Source of the DNA: Opitutaceae bacterium
GTDB lineage: Bacteria; Verrucomicrobiota; Verrucomicrobiia; Opitutales; Opitutaceae
NCBI GenBank assembly: GCA_018667915.1
Contig: JABIRI010000118.1
Span: 1 to 41,704 of the forward strand
Direction: 5' to 3'
Length of the DNA: 41,704 nucleotides
Every line of letters starts with the position of its first letter. Position 1 is the first letter of the stretch. The notes beneath the pieces were generated by a model that was given only the letters and a program-made list of their open reading frames with translations, was not told where the DNA came from and ran no database searches. Positions 9,116 to 17,980 of this stretch are shown in pieces. The position numbers were made by a program, and so were the translations under genes.

Positions 9116-9778
9116 CTAAACTTTTTTTGCCACCCGCTTACGCTTTGTTTTGGGCGGGCCGTTCAAGTGCCCGCAGAGCTCGCAGGTGTGGCCGTCGCAA
9201 CCGCGGGCACTGCAATGTTCGCGACCATAAAAAATGATCCGCAGGTGGAGCGCGTTCCAAGAGTCCTCCGGGAAGATGCGTTTCAAATCCTTCTCGACCC
9301 GCTGCACCGTGCCACCCTTGGGGCTCAGTTTCCAACGCTGGGCCAAACGATGGATGTGCGTATCCACCGGAAAGGCCGCAAAACCAAAGGCCTGCGACAT
9401 GACCACTGAAGCCGTCTTGTGCCCCACTCCCGGCAATGCCTCCAAATCCTCAAACGTGCGCGGCACCTCGCCACCGTGTTGATCGATCAGGATCTGGGAG
9501 AGCCCCTGAATCGCCTGCGCCTTGCGCGGAGCCAGTCCACACGGCCGCACGATGGCGTTGATCTGATCCACCGATTTCCGAGCCATCTCTCGCGGATTGT
9601 TCGCGAGTTCGAATAGCGCAGGCGTAACCAAATTTACCCGCTTATCTGTGCACTGAGCCGACAACAGCACCGCGACCAGCAAAGTGTAGGGATCAGAATG
9701 ATCCAGTGGGATAGGCGTTTCCGGATAAAGCTGCGCCAACCTATCTTTCACATAATTAACTTTTTCCGCACGCGTCAC
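9116..9778 (-). CDS. nth: Endonuclease III (DNA glycosylase/AP lyase), 220 aa
   Basis: A base-excision repair enzyme that removes oxidised pyrimidines and nicks the abasic site. The helix-hairpin-helix with catalytic lysine is LPGVGHKTASVV, and the catalytic aspartate is in FPVDTHIHRLAQRW. LLSAQCTDKRVN near residue 40 is also typical. The C-terminal cysteines, CSARGCDGHTCELC, are spaced CX4CX4CX2C, whereas E. coli Nth has CX6CX2CX5C, so cluster binding may differ. A basic tail (PPKTKRKRVAKKV) may assist DNA binding. Length is normal for the family. It lies upstream of the epimerase on the same strand, about 140 bases apart. Confidence 0.92.
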   Translation of the reverse strand: MTRAEKVNYVKDRLAQLYPETPIPLDHSDPYTLLVAVLLSAQCTDKRVNLVTPALFELANNPREMARKSVDQINAIVRPCGLAPRKAQAIQGLSQILIDQHGGEVPRTFEDLEALPGVGHKTASVVMSQAFGFAAFPVDTHIHRLAQRWKLSPKGGTVQRVEKDLKRIFPEDSWNALHLRIIFYGREHCSARGCDGHTCELCGHLNGPPKTKRKRVAKKV

Positions 9779-9901
9779 AAATCAACTCTCTGAAATCAGT
9801 CGCCCAGTGACACAAGCGCAACAGTCAAAAGCTTGCGAAACAGGCTCGAAATATACACCTTGCCGGACTCCGTAATCGAGTCCCGACAAATCGACTGAAT
9901 A

Positions 9902-10645
9902 ATGCTGAATATACATCGGATCTTATTGGCACTACTCCTACCGACAGCAGCTAGCATCGGATTAGCCCAGACCTTGATCAGTTGGGACGTGAGCGGGATA
10001 GAGGCCGACACCCTGACGGCGCCGTATACTGTCGCCGGGACCAACCTCGCGACTGGTATCTCGGGAGGGTCTCTTTCTCTAGGAAGTGGAACCAACCCGA
10101 CCACCTCTGCAGCACAATACGGTTTTAAGATTAGCAGCTCGAATGCGCAGACTACCCTAGCGGGAGCCATTTCTCAAAACCACTACATGCAGTGGACGGT
10201 GACCGCAGATTCGGGTTTTAATTTCACTGTAACCTCGCTCGACATTCTAGGGCAGAGTTCTGGAACAGGCGCGGACAATGTAGCTCTCTTCTCTAGTGTC
10301 GAGGGATTTACAGACGGCGATCAGATCAAGGAAGTTTCCAGTATCCAAGACGTTACCGGGGGATTCGATTCTGATGCCAGTGGGTTCGGATCCGTCACAT
10401 TCACCGGCATGGCTGCCTATCAAAATATATCTTCCATAACTTTTCGAATTTACGGATGGAATACCAGTAATTCAAGCAGCGCAGGAACCACTCGTATCCG
10501 CAACCTAGGCGAGCTGGATCCGGACCTATTGGTCCTAGGGACGGCAACCGCCGTCCCTGAGCCCTTCTCATTCGCGGCCCTCGCTGGCTTGGCGACGATA
10601 GGATTCGCTGCATCTCGTCGTCGGGTTCGCACTACGATGGCTTAA
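9902..10645 (+). CDS. PEP-CTERM sorted surface/exported protein, 247 aa
   Basis: An N-terminal signal peptide (ILLALLLPTAASIGLAQ) is followed by about 200 residues rich in Thr, Ser and Gly that look like a beta-sandwich. The C-terminus has the complete PEP-CTERM cassette: the motif VPEP, a hydrophobic helix (FAALAGLATIGFAA) and a basic end (SRRRVR). Such proteins are handled by an exosortase (EpsH/XrtA-type) and often end up in the envelope or extracellular matrix; no exosortase gene is in this window. The mature part resembles the many low-complexity Verrucomicrobia PEP-CTERM proteins and no function can be assigned. An intrinsic-type terminator follows at 10698, just before gcvP. Confidence 0.85.
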   Translation: MLNIHRILLALLLPTAASIGLAQTLISWDVSGIEADTLTAPYTVAGTNLATGISGGSLSLGSGTNPTTSAAQYGFKISSSNAQTTLAGAISQNHYMQWTVTADSGFNFTVTSLDILGQSSGTGADNVALFSSVEGFTDGDQIKEVSSIQDVTGGFDSDASGFGSVTFTGMAAYQNISSITFRIYGWNTSNSSSAGTTRIRNLGELDPDLLVLGTATAVPEPFSFAALAGLATIGFAASRRRVRTTMA

Positions 10646-10697
10646 GTTTGATCCGTTCGAGCTTATACCTCGGGCCAATGCATAAATCAATTTGCGG

Positions 10698-10726
10698 GAC
10701 GGCGGGCTCAGCCTACCGTCTTTTTT
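10698..10726 (+). terminator. Intrinsic terminator whose T-run touches the gcvP start codon
   Basis: GACGGCGGGCTCAGCCTACCGTC folds into a stem of about ten pairs with one mismatch and a 3-base loop, followed by six T residues. The next bases are the ATG of gcvP. It can end the transcript of the PEP-CTERM gene, but it also occupies the whole place where a gcvP ribosome-binding site would be. Confidence 0.75.
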
Positions 10727-13642
10727 ATGTCTGCTACCGTGACCGACGCTGCGTCGCTGTCCTCCCTTTTACGTCCCACCGATTCCTTCGCCCGTCGCCA
10801 TAATGGTCCGGACGCAGCCGAACAGGCTGCCATGCTCAAAGCTCTTGGGGTGTCTTCGCTCGACGCGCTGGTCAATGCCGCCGTGCCGACCGACATTCGT
10901 CGTGAGGGCGCCATGTCCATTCCGGGGCCGCTGGGAGAATCTGCCGCCCTCGGTGAACTCGCCGGTATCGCCGCTGCCAATCAGGTCTTCACCAACTTCA
11001 TCGGCCAAGGCTACTACGGCACCCACACGCCCGCTGTCATTCAACGCACCATTCTCGAAAACCCGGGCTGGTATACCGCCTACACCCCTTATCAGGCCGA
11101 GATTTCTCAAGGGCGTTTGGAAGCACTGCTCAATTTCCAAACGCTCGTTACTGACCTTACGGGCATGGAAATCGCCGGCGCTTCGATGCTCGATGAGGGC
11201 ACCGCCGCCGCGGAAGCCATGATGATGGCTCATCGTCTACGTCGCGGCAAAGGCAGCACGTTTTTCGTTTCTGAAAAGTGTCACCCGCAAACCATCGACA
11301 TCGTACGCACCCGTGCCGAACCGCTCGGGCTCGAGGTCATTGTCGGTGACCATACGACCTACGCGCCGGACATCGAGACTGTGGGCGTGCTCGTGCAATA
11401 TCCGGACACCACCGGCGACATCCATGAATTCGGCGCGTTCTTCGCCGCCGCCCATGAGGTCAAGGCCCACACCATCGTGGCCACCGATCTGCTCGCCCTC
11501 ACTTTGCTCAAACCACCGGGCGAATTTGGCGCCGACATCGCGGTCGGTTCCGCCCAACGTTTCGGCGTGCCACTCGGATTTGGCGGCCCCCATGCTGGAT
11601 TCCTCGCCACCAAGGATGCCTTTAAACGGCAGATGCCCGGCCGTCTCGTCGGCGTCTCCAAGGACCGCCACGGCAACCCGGCCATGCGCCTCGCCCTCGG
11701 CACCCGTGAGCAACACATCCGCCGCGATAAGGCGACGTCCAACATCTGCACCGCTCAGGTCCTACTCGCGGTCATGGCCTCGATGTATGCCGTTTATCAC
11801 GGCCCCGACGGGCTGCACCGAATCGCACGTCGCACGAAATTGCTGACCGAGCTGACGGCGGCCGCACTACGCAAAATCGGTGCGACCGTAAATACCGCGC
11901 CCGTTTTCGACACGCTCACGGTGAGCGGAATCGACGTGGAGCACGTGCATTCTGCGACCCAAGCCCATCGATTTAATCTGCGCCGTGTGAATGAATCCTC
12001 CGTTGGAATCTCGCTGGATGAAACCACCACGGTCGACGATTTGGTCGAGCTGCTCGGGTGCTTCAGTGCGGAAGCTAAATTGGATCTGAGCGGTATCGAC
12101 GAATCAAATGTCGGGGACATCGCGGCGGAGTTCGCCCGCGAGTCCGGTTTTCTTGCCCATCCGGTCTTCAATGCCCACCACACCGAGCACGAGCTATTGC
12201 GCTACATCAAACAGCTCGAAGCCAAGGATCTCTCCCTCTGCCATTCGATGATTTCACTCGGCTCGTGCACGATGAAACTGAACGCCGCCAGTGAAATGTT
12301 TCCGGTGTCTTGGCCCGAGATCGGCCAACTGCATCCCTTTGCCCCCCGCGACCAAACTTCGGGCTATCAACGTATCGTCGATGACCTCGAAACGTGGCTC
12401 GCCGAGATCACGGGCTTCGACGCTGTGTCGCTCCAGCCCAACGCGGGCTCCCAGGGTGAATACGCCGGCCTGCTTGCCATCCGCGCCTACCACGCCGCCC
12501 GCGGTGATTCGCACCGTGATGTCTGCCTCATTCCCACCAGTGCCCATGGCACCAACCCCGCCAGCGCGGTTATGGGCGGCATGAAGGTCGTGCCGGTCGG
12601 TTGTGACGATCAGGGTAACATCGATCTCGACGACCTGCGCGCCCGCATCGCCACCCACGCCGACAACCTCGGCGCGTTGATGATCACCTACCCGTCCACC
12701 CACGGTGTATTCGAATCTACGATACGCGAAATCTGCCAACTCATTCACGATGCCGGCGGCCAGGTTTACATGGACGGCGCCAACATGAATGCGCAGGTCG
12801 GACTGACCTCCCCCGGCCATATCGGCGCAGATGTCTGCCACCTCAATCTCCACAAAACCTTCTGTATTCCGCACGGCGGCGGCGGACCCGGAGTAGGACC
12901 GATCGCGGTGGCAAAACATCTCGCACCGTATCTCCCTAGCCACCCCGCTAACGAAGGACCAAGTAACAAGGATCAATTATCAAGTGAGGCAGGCGGAGTC
13001 GGCGCGGTCTCGGCGGCGCCTTATGGTTCGGCGAGCATTCTCGTTATTTCTTGGATGTATATCCGCATGATGGGTGCGAGCGGTCTTACCGAGGCCACCC
13101 GGATCGCCATTCTCAACGCCAACTACATCGCCAAGCGTCTCGAGCCATTCTTCCCCGTGCTCTATCGCGGCAACCAAGATCTGGTCGCGCACGAGTGCAT
13201 CATCGATCTGCGTTCATGGAAGGCTCACGGTATCGAAGTAGAAGACGCCGCCAAGCGGTTGATCGATTACGGTTTTCACGCACCCACCATGAGCTGGCCC
13301 GTCGCGGGCACCTTTATGATTGAGCCCACAGAGAGTGAATCTCTCGCCGAACTTGATCGCTTCTGTGACGCCATGATCGCCATCCACGGCGAAATGCAAG
13401 CGGTGGTGCACGGTGAGTCCGATGCGGGGAACAACCCCTTGGTCAATGCCCCGCACACGGCGCAGGCCATCGCCGCGAGCGAGTGGATCTATCCTTACTC
13501 TCGCGAGTTGGCGGCGTTCCCAAGTGACTGGACCCGACAGACCAAGTTCTGGCCGGCGGTCGGTCGCGTGGACAACGTCTATGGAGATCGAAACCTCGTG
13601 TGCTCCTGCGTTGGCATGGAAGCCTTCGCCGACGAGGCCTAA
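10727..13642 (+). CDS. gcvP: Glycine dehydrogenase (decarboxylating), P-protein, 971 aa
   Basis: The PLP enzyme of the glycine cleavage system; it decarboxylates glycine and passes the aminomethyl group to lipoyl-GcvH. It is the full-length fused form: the N-terminal half begins [17 protein letters not shown], and the C-terminal half carries the PLP-lysine motif [16 protein letters not shown] (Lys about residue 710). [18 protein letters not shown] and [12 protein letters not shown] are also present. The start at 10727 aligns with the family N-terminus, though it directly abuts a terminator. Between YLPSH and GAVSAAP lies a loop several residues longer than in E. coli GcvP, encoded by unusually AT-rich codons. 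No gcvT or gcvH is adjacent. The stop codon overlaps that of the next, convergent gene. Confidence 0.96.
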   Translation: MSATVTDAASLSSLLRPTDSFARRHNGPDAAEQAAMLKALGVSSLDALVNAAVPTDIRREGAMSIPGPLGESAALGELAGIAAANQVFTNFIGQGYYGTHTPAVIQRTILENPGWYTAYTPYQAEISQGRLEALLNFQTLVTDLTGMEIAGASMLDEGTAAAEAMMMAHRLRRGKGSTFFVSEKCHPQTIDIVRTRAEPLGLEVIVGDHTTYAPDIETVGVLVQYPDTTGDIHEFGAFFAAAHEVKAHTIVATDLLALTLLKPPGEFGADIAVGSAQRFGVPLGFGGPHAGFLATKDAFKRQMPGRLVGVSKDRHGNPAMRLALGTREQHIRRDKATSNICTAQVLLAVMASMYAVYHGPDGLHRIARRTKLLTELTAAALRKIGATVNTAPVFDTLTVSGIDVEHVHSATQAHRFNLRRVNESSVGISLDETTTVDDLVELLGCFSAEAKLDLSGIDESNVGDIAAEFARESGFLAHPVFNAHHTEHELLRYIKQLEAKDLSLCHSMISLGSCTMKLNAASEMFPVSWPEIGQLHPFAPRDQTSGYQRIVDDLETWLAEITGFDAVSLQPNAGSQGEYAGLLAIRAYHAARGDSHRDVCLIPTSAHGTNPASAVMGGMKVVPVGCDDQGNIDLDDLRARIATHADNLGALMITYPSTHGVFESTIREICQLIHDAGGQVYMDGANMNAQVGLTSPGHIGADVCHLNLHKTFCIPHGGGGPGVGPIAVAKHLAPYLPSHPANEGPSNKDQLSSEAGGVGAVSAAPYGSASILVISWMYIRMMGASGLTEATRIAILNANYIAKRLEPFFPVLYRGNQDLVAHECIIDLRSWKAHGIEVEDAAKRLIDYGFHAPTMSWPVAGTFMIEPTESESLAELDRFCDAMIAIHGEMQAVVHGESDAGNNPLVNAPHTAQAIAASEWIYPYSRELAAFPSDWTRQTKFWPAVGRVDNVYGDRNLVCSCVGMEAFADEA

Positions 13643-14091
13643 GCGCGCGAGCGGTTTACCGCGATCGCGATGGCCGCAACACCATAGACCAAAAGAAATC
13701 CGCCAAGCGGCACTAGCAAGACGCCCAAACCGGGGTCGCCATCGTAGATGACGATGCCGCCGAGGAGGAATCCCAGTGGCATCAAAATCGCGGCCAGTCG
13801 CACTGCGCTCGCAGCGCGCGCCGGCAGGATACCGGCGCCAAATACTTTGGCTGAAACACCCGCCGCAATATTGACCAGCGCCAGCAGCGTGCCGTGGGTA
13901 TGCGCGAGCGGGAACATAAGTCGGCGCATCTCATTACCCACATCGAGATACCAGCCGATCTTGAATCCGTGCAATACTTCCAGCCCCAGACCCAGACAGA
14001 GCGAGATGCCCAAGGCCCACCATCCAAAGCGCAGGGAACGGAAAGCGACGGCATCGGATTCGGCCGGTTCGGGTGATTTGGATTTACTCAT
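13639..14091 (-). CDS. Four-helix integral membrane protein, unknown function, 150 aa
   Basis: After a charged N-terminus ([11 protein letters not shown]) there are four hydrophobic segments, with a short loop [16 protein letters not shown] after the first and [13 protein letters not shown] in the second. I do not recognise a named family, though similar small membrane proteins occur widely in Verrucomicrobia and Planctomycetes. It lies 48 bases downstream of the SDR gene on the same strand, so it may be the third gene of that operon. Its stop codon overlaps the gcvP stop by four bases on the opposite strand. Confidence 0.7.
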   Translation of the reverse strand: MSKSKSPEPAESDAVAFRSLRFGWWALGISLCLGLGLEVLHGFKIGWYLDVGNEMRRLMFPLAHTHGTLLALVNIAAGVSAKVFGAGILPARAASAVRLAAILMPLGFLLGGIVIYDGDPGLGVLLVPLGGFLLVYGVAAIAIAVNRSRA

Positions 14092-14139
14092 GGGGCACTT
14101 CCAAACAATCGAGCCGCGGCCCGTGGGCCAAGCGATTTG

Positions 14140-14919
14140 TTAAACCGTCGCCCGGGTCGCCCCGGTGCTGATGCCACCGTCGACCAGCAAAGTTTGCCCG
14201 GTCACGTATTCGCTCGAAGGCGAGGCGAGAAAAACGACCGCGCCATCGAGGTCGCGCGGCTTACCGGGGCGCTTGAGTGGAATGCGGTCGCATAGGTAAC
14301 GCACCCACTCCTCGTTGTCGTAGAGCACCTTGTTCTGGGCGGTTTTAAACCAACCCGGCGCGAGGCAATTTACCGTGATCCCGTGAATGCCCCAATCGTC
14401 GGCCAAACTCATGGTGAGCTGCTTTACCCCACCGCGACTCGCGCAATAAGGACCAAGACCCGCGTAACCCGCCACACTCGTCACCGAACCGATGTTGATG
14501 ATGCGCCCGTAGCTGCGGCCTACCATGTGCTTCGCGACCGCTTGGGCCACGAAGAAGGTGCCACGCAAATTCGTATCGAGCACGAGGTTCCAATCCTCCC
14601 AGGTGATTTCGAGCGCGGGTTTGCGCACGTTGCAACCGGCGTTGTTCACAAGAATGTCGAGACGTCCGTAGTGCGCCTGCGCCGCGTCAGCCATGGCCGT
14701 AATACTCGCGGCCGAATGCACGTCCAACGCAAGGGGCAGCGCCCGTCGACCGAGCGCTTCAATCTCTTTTTGAAACTCAACCAGATCCTCCGCCTGGCGC
14801 GCGGTGATCACCAAGTCGGCGCCGGCCTTGGCGAGGGCACGTCCGAAGTATTGGCCGAGCCCGCGGCTCGCACCGGTCACGATGGCCACTTGGCCCGTGA
14901 GGTCGAATAGTTCGCTCAT
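14140..14919 (-). CDS. Short-chain dehydrogenase, gluconate 5-dehydrogenase-like, 259 aa
   Basis: A classical SDR of standard length. It has the cofactor motif TGASRGLGQYFG, the NNAG motif (ILVNNAG) and the catalytic Ser in IINIGSVTS. The catalytic motif reads YCASR, so the usual YxxxK lysine is arginine here. The C-terminus (EYVTGQTLLVDGG) is typical. The family oxidises or reduces sugars, polyols and keto acids; similarity in layout to IdnO suggests a 5-keto-sugar-acid substrate, which is inference. An AGGAGG ribosome-binding site lies before the ATG, one of few in this window. The start overlaps the upstream dehydrogenase stop (ATGA), so the two genes are translationally coupled. Confidence 0.88.
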   Translation of the reverse strand: MSELFDLTGQVAIVTGASRGLGQYFGRALAKAGADLVITARQAEDLVEFQKEIEALGRRALPLALDVHSAASITAMADAAQAHYGRLDILVNNAGCNVRKPALEITWEDWNLVLDTNLRGTFFVAQAVAKHMVGRSYGRIINIGSVTSVAGYAGLGPYCASRGGVKQLTMSLADDWGIHGITVNCLAPGWFKTAQNKVLYDNEEWVRYLCDRIPLKRPGKPRDLDGAVVFLASPSSEYVTGQTLLVDGGISTGATRATV

Positions 14920-15962
14920 GATGACACCTCCTGAGGTTGCAGGATAACTTTATTGAGGCCGGCTTCGCGGTGATGAAGCCGCTCAAACATTTCCGGGCCA
15001 CGATCAAGCGGCACGATTTCGCTGATGGCATCGCTCACGTCGATCCATCCGCGCTCTAAAAACTCGAGACAGGCCGGGTATTCTCCGGCGGAGGCGCAGG
15101 TGCCTTGGATGCGCAACTCGCGCGTGACGACTTCTTGAATTGGGAAACTGATATTGGGCGCGATATTTCCGATTACGGTCATCGCTCCACCCTTACGCAG
15201 ACAAGCCACGCCGGCGCGGATCGTCGGTTCAGCGCCGACCGCTTCGATCACGATGTCGGCGCCCATGCCGCCGGTGAGTTCTTTAACGCGGGCAACCAAA
15301 TCTTCCTTGCCGGAATTCACGGCGTGGTCGGCCCCATGTTTGGTAGCGACCGCGAGACGTGAGTCTTCGAGGTCGGCCACAACCAGGGTGCCGCAGCCCG
15401 CGCGCCGCACGGTTTGCACGACCATCTGGCCGATGATGCCCGCCCCCACCACGACGACGGATGCGCCGAGCGGAATGTCGGTTTGGCTCACGGCGTGAAA
15501 CGCGATCGAAAGCGGTTCGACCATACAGGCCTTGGCAAAATCGAGCGACGGGCCAAAGCGGTAGAGCACACGAGTGGGCACCACCAGATACTGCGCGAAC
15601 GCACCCGGCCGGTTGTAGTCGTCGCAGGAGACGCCGATGACATTGCGATCCTCGCAGAGGTTGACCTTACCCGATTGGCAGTAGCTGCATGCGCCACAAT
15701 AGACGGTCGAATCAAACGTCACGCGATCGCCTAGCGCATAGTCGCTCACCCCTTCACCGAGTCCGGCGACCTCGCCGGAGGCCTCATGCCCCATGATGAC
15801 GGGGGGTTGGCGACGGCCCGTGCTGCCGTCCATGCCGTGCACATCGCTCCCGCAGATGCCACAGGCCATGACCTTAATGAGCACTTCACCAGGACCGGGC
15901 TCGGGTTGGGCGACATCTTGAATTTCGAATTGAGAAGGTCCGGTGAGAACGAGGGCTTTCAT
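14916..15962 (-). CDS. Zinc-dependent alcohol/polyol dehydrogenase (MDR family), 348 aa
   Basis: A medium-chain dehydrogenase resembling sorbitol/L-idonate/threonine dehydrogenases. The catalytic zinc site is CGICGSDVHG plus GHEASGEV. The structural zinc site is the four-cysteine lobe CGACSYCQSGKVNLC. The Rossmann motif is VVGAGIIGQMV, followed by an acidic residue in VVADLEDSR that suggests NAD+ over NADP+. The ORF track starts at 16067; I choose the ATG at 15962 (MKALVLTGPSQFEI), which is the usual N-terminus for this family. With the overlapping SDR it forms a two-step oxidoreductase pair like IdnD/IdnO, probably for a sugar acid or polyol; the exact substrate is unknown. Confidence 0.9.
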   Translation of the reverse strand: MKALVLTGPSQFEIQDVAQPEPGPGEVLIKVMACGICGSDVHGMDGSTGRRQPPVIMGHEASGEVAGLGEGVSDYALGDRVTFDSTVYCGACSYCQSGKVNLCEDRNVIGVSCDDYNRPGAFAQYLVVPTRVLYRFGPSLDFAKACMVEPLSIAFHAVSQTDIPLGASVVVVGAGIIGQMVVQTVRRAGCGTLVVADLEDSRLAVATKHGADHAVNSGKEDLVARVKELTGGMGADIVIEAVGAEPTIRAGVACLRKGGAMTVIGNIAPNISFPIQEVVTRELRIQGTCASAGEYPACLEFLERGWIDVSDAISEIVPLDRGPEMFERLHHREAGLNKVILQPQEVSS

Positions 15963-16171
15963 GGGCGGGGTTAGATCTGAAGAGGAAAGAGGAGGAGTGA
16001 GCGAAAGCCCGGAAATGCGAGCGATCTCAACACACCCGACGAACGGGTATTCCGGCAAAATCTCCAACGCCGCGGAATCATGGGCGAGGTTAATCAGTTC
16101 ATCGAAGGCGAAGGGTAGTTTTTTGCGCTATCCGATATCGTCTCAACTCGGACCACCTACCCCGTCAAAAC

Positions 16172-16203
16172 GAAAAACGCGGACCGGTCGAAACCGGTCC
16201 GCG
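16172..16203 (-). terminator. Intrinsic terminator of the FAS1 gene
   Basis: On the minus strand an 11-bp perfect stem (CGCGGACCGGT / ACCGGTCCGCG, 4-base loop) is followed by TTTTTCG, about 40 bases after the FAS1 stop codon. The T-run is on the minus side, so it terminates the FAS1 transcript. Confidence 0.85.
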
Positions 16204-16244
16204 CGTTGCATTACCTAGCTTGAACAAGCTACCATAAAAAAGGA

Positions 16245-17519
16245 TTACATCGGGGGCAGAATCACGGTGTCGATGATGTGGATCACGCCGTTGGAGCTCT
16301 GCCAGTCGACGCCAAATACGTTGGCCGCGTTGATCTTCACTCCACCTTCAGTAGAAAGCGTCGCGGCGTCGCCATTGGCCATGTTCACACTGCCCGCAGC
16401 CACCGCGGACGACTCAACTTTGGCGCCACTGATCACATGGTAGAGGAGAATGTCCGAGAGGGTCGGAATGTCGTTAAGCAACCCCTCGACGGTGCCGGCG
16501 GGAAGCTTGGCGAACGCGGCGTCAGTCGGCGCAAAGAGCGTGAACGGTCCGGCGCTGTTGAGCGTATCAACCAGTCCCGCGGCCGTAACGGCCGCTACCA
16601 AAGTAGTAAAATTGCCTTGGGCGACCAGGTTCTCGACGATGGTCTGACCGGCGGGAGCGGTTCCCGGAAGAATCACTTCGTCGATGGCATGAATGATACC
16701 GTTGGTGCCCATCCAATCGACTTCGATGATGCTGGCATTGTCGATCTTGGCGCCGTCCGCGACGGACAGGCTGGCGACTCCGCCATTGGCCATCACTACG
16801 GGATTTTTCGAAACATCAGCGGCCATCACCTCCTTACCCCAAACCACATGGTAGAGGAGAATGTTCGAAAGCGCGGGGATGTCGTTGAGCAGACCTTCGA
16901 CGGTGCCCGCCGGGAGCTTCGCGAACGACTCATCGGTCGGGGCGAACAACGTGTAAGGACCAGGGCCGAGCAAGGTATCGAGGAGCCCAGCGGCTTGCAC
17001 TGCGGCCACGAGCGTCGTGAAGGAACCCGCATCGATCAAATTCTGCGGGACAGATTTCTCGTCGATGAAGTAGGCTTCGGCTAAACCTACACCGGTGTGG
17101 CCACTGCTGAGGTGGACGGTGTAAGTTCCCGGGATGAGATTGGCGATCATCGCGCTCTCTGCTGCTACTGAAGGAGCCAGACCCGAGGCCTTGAGCGCAA
17201 AGGATTGGCCACCAGTGGCCCAATCGTCGTTGTAACCCATCCAGGTCGATCCTTTGAAAAGTGTGATGGAGGGATTCTCGGTCGCGTTGGCTACTCCAAA
17301 CTCGGTGAGAGAGGGGCCGATGCCGCGGAAGAGAACCGAAACATAGTCCGTGGCGGGTCCTTCGACTGAGACGCCCGTAATCATGGTTTCGTCTCCGGCG
17401 CCGACGACACCGCGGGTCGAAAGGTTGCGAACTTCGACGTCGTCGTGGAGATGACCGGCGGCGAAAATGGGGGAAGCCGCGATTACCGCGGCGGCTGCGA
17501 GGGCAGTGAGTGTTTTCAT
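16245..17519 (-). CDS. Secreted protein with two fasciclin (FAS1) domains, 424 aa
   Basis: A signal peptide (LTALAAAAVIAASPIFA) leads into an N-terminal domain of about 125 residues with NLSTRGVVGAGDETMI and VLFRGIGPSL, a beta-rich module I associate with exported Verrucomicrobia proteins. Two FAS1 domains follow (about 155-288 and 290-424), each with the family motifs: TLFAPTDESFAKLP / TLFAPTDAAFAKLP, ILLYHV, and NGIIHAID / NGVIHIID. FAS1 domains mediate adhesion or protein contacts outside the cell. The two copies are very similar, which suggests recent tandem duplication. The gene follows a small membrane-protein gene on the same strand and is divergent from the CarH-like regulator. A strong terminator ends it. 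Confidence 0.9.
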   Translation of the reverse strand: MKTLTALAAAAVIAASPIFAAGHLHDDVEVRNLSTRGVVGAGDETMITGVSVEGPATDYVSVLFRGIGPSLTEFGVANATENPSITLFKGSTWMGYNDDWATGGQSFALKASGLAPSVAAESAMIANLIPGTYTVHLSSGHTGVGLAEAYFIDEKSVPQNLIDAGSFTTLVAAVQAAGLLDTLLGPGPYTLFAPTDESFAKLPAGTVEGLLNDIPALSNILLYHVVWGKEVMAADVSKNPVVMANGGVASLSVADGAKIDNASIIEVDWMGTNGIIHAIDEVILPGTAPAGQTIVENLVAQGNFTTLVAAVTAAGLVDTLNSAGPFTLFAPTDAAFAKLPAGTVEGLLNDIPTLSDILLYHVISGAKVESSAVAAGSVNMANGDAATLSTEGGVKINAANVFGVDWQSSNGVIHIIDTVILPPM

Positions 17520-17569
17520 TGTTATAAGAGAGGGCTGAGTTGGATTCTGGTAAGGACGCTGAGGGTTGA

Positions 17570-17773
17570 TCAGGCGGCGAGCGGGTTGGTTTCAACGCGC
17601 TTGGCGCCGGAAAGGACGGGCTGGATGGAGTAAGCGCGGCCGTAGTCTTCGGTGAGCATGGCCGCAACACCGATGATGACGGCGGTGCTGAAAGCAGCGC
17701 TGGTGCCCACGCCAAACATGATGGAGGCGGGAACGGCAACGGCGGTAGTGATGAGGATGAGGGAAGTTTTCAT
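17570..17773 (-). CDS. Small hydrophobic membrane protein, 67 aa
   Basis: The frame encodes two hydrophobic stretches (LILITTAVAVPASIMFGV and a second around FSTAVIIGVAAML), then a polar tail (EDYGRAYSIQPVLSG). I do not recognise a family. It lies 50 bases upstream of the FAS1 gene in the same direction and next to the regulator-side intergenic region, so both probably share a promoter. Codon use matches its neighbours. Larger overlapping minus-strand frames in the ORF track (17592..17822, 16930..17739) are shadows. Confidence 0.6.
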   Translation of the reverse strand: MKTSLILITTAVAVPASIMFGVGTSAAFSTAVIIGVAAMLTEDYGRAYSIQPVLSGAKRVETNPLAA

Positions 17774-17814
17774 GGCGAATAAAGGGTGTTGATCGACTGA
17801 TGTCGGAGGAGATA

Positions 17815-17875
17815 TGTCTCACTTCTGTCTAACTTTATACGGGATGCAACCTGATGACTCATTTTTGTCTCATTT
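17815..17875. promoter_or_regulatory. Direct-repeat operator candidate between the FAS1 operon and the CarH-like gene
   Basis: The 207-base divergent intergenic region is strikingly AT-rich. It contains TGTCTCACTT (17815), TGTCTAACTT (17826) and TGTCTCATTT (17866). The first two are spaced exactly 11 bp. CarH of Thermus is known to bind tandem direct repeats of about 11 bp, so these are candidate operators (inference). A separate inverted repeat, ATTTGT-N10-ACAAAT (17961-17982), overlaps the regulator's start codon. Confidence 0.4.
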
Positions 17876-17980
17876 ATTTTGTAAATCTTATCTACCTATA
17901 AATTATTCACTTACATGTTTTTGATGTTTTTTAGCTCTAACAACTTTCGTTTTGTTGAAGATTTGTTACCTTTCTGACAA

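Noticed and set aside
10646-10726. Glycine riboswitch before gcvP
   Set aside because: Only 81 bases separate the genes, and apart from the terminator no aptamer landmarks are visible.
12254-12976. 240-aa minus-strand ORF
   Set aside because: It is the antisense of conserved gcvP catalytic-domain codons.
13639-13642. Overlapping stop codons of gcvP and the membrane protein as a special signal
   Set aside because: Short convergent overlaps are ordinary in compact genomes; the 17-base overlap at 28305-28321 is of the same kind.
16930-17739. 269-aa minus-strand ORF overlapping the FAS1 gene and the small gene
   Set aside because: It is in another frame of the FAS1 gene and is extremely Arg/Ser-rich.
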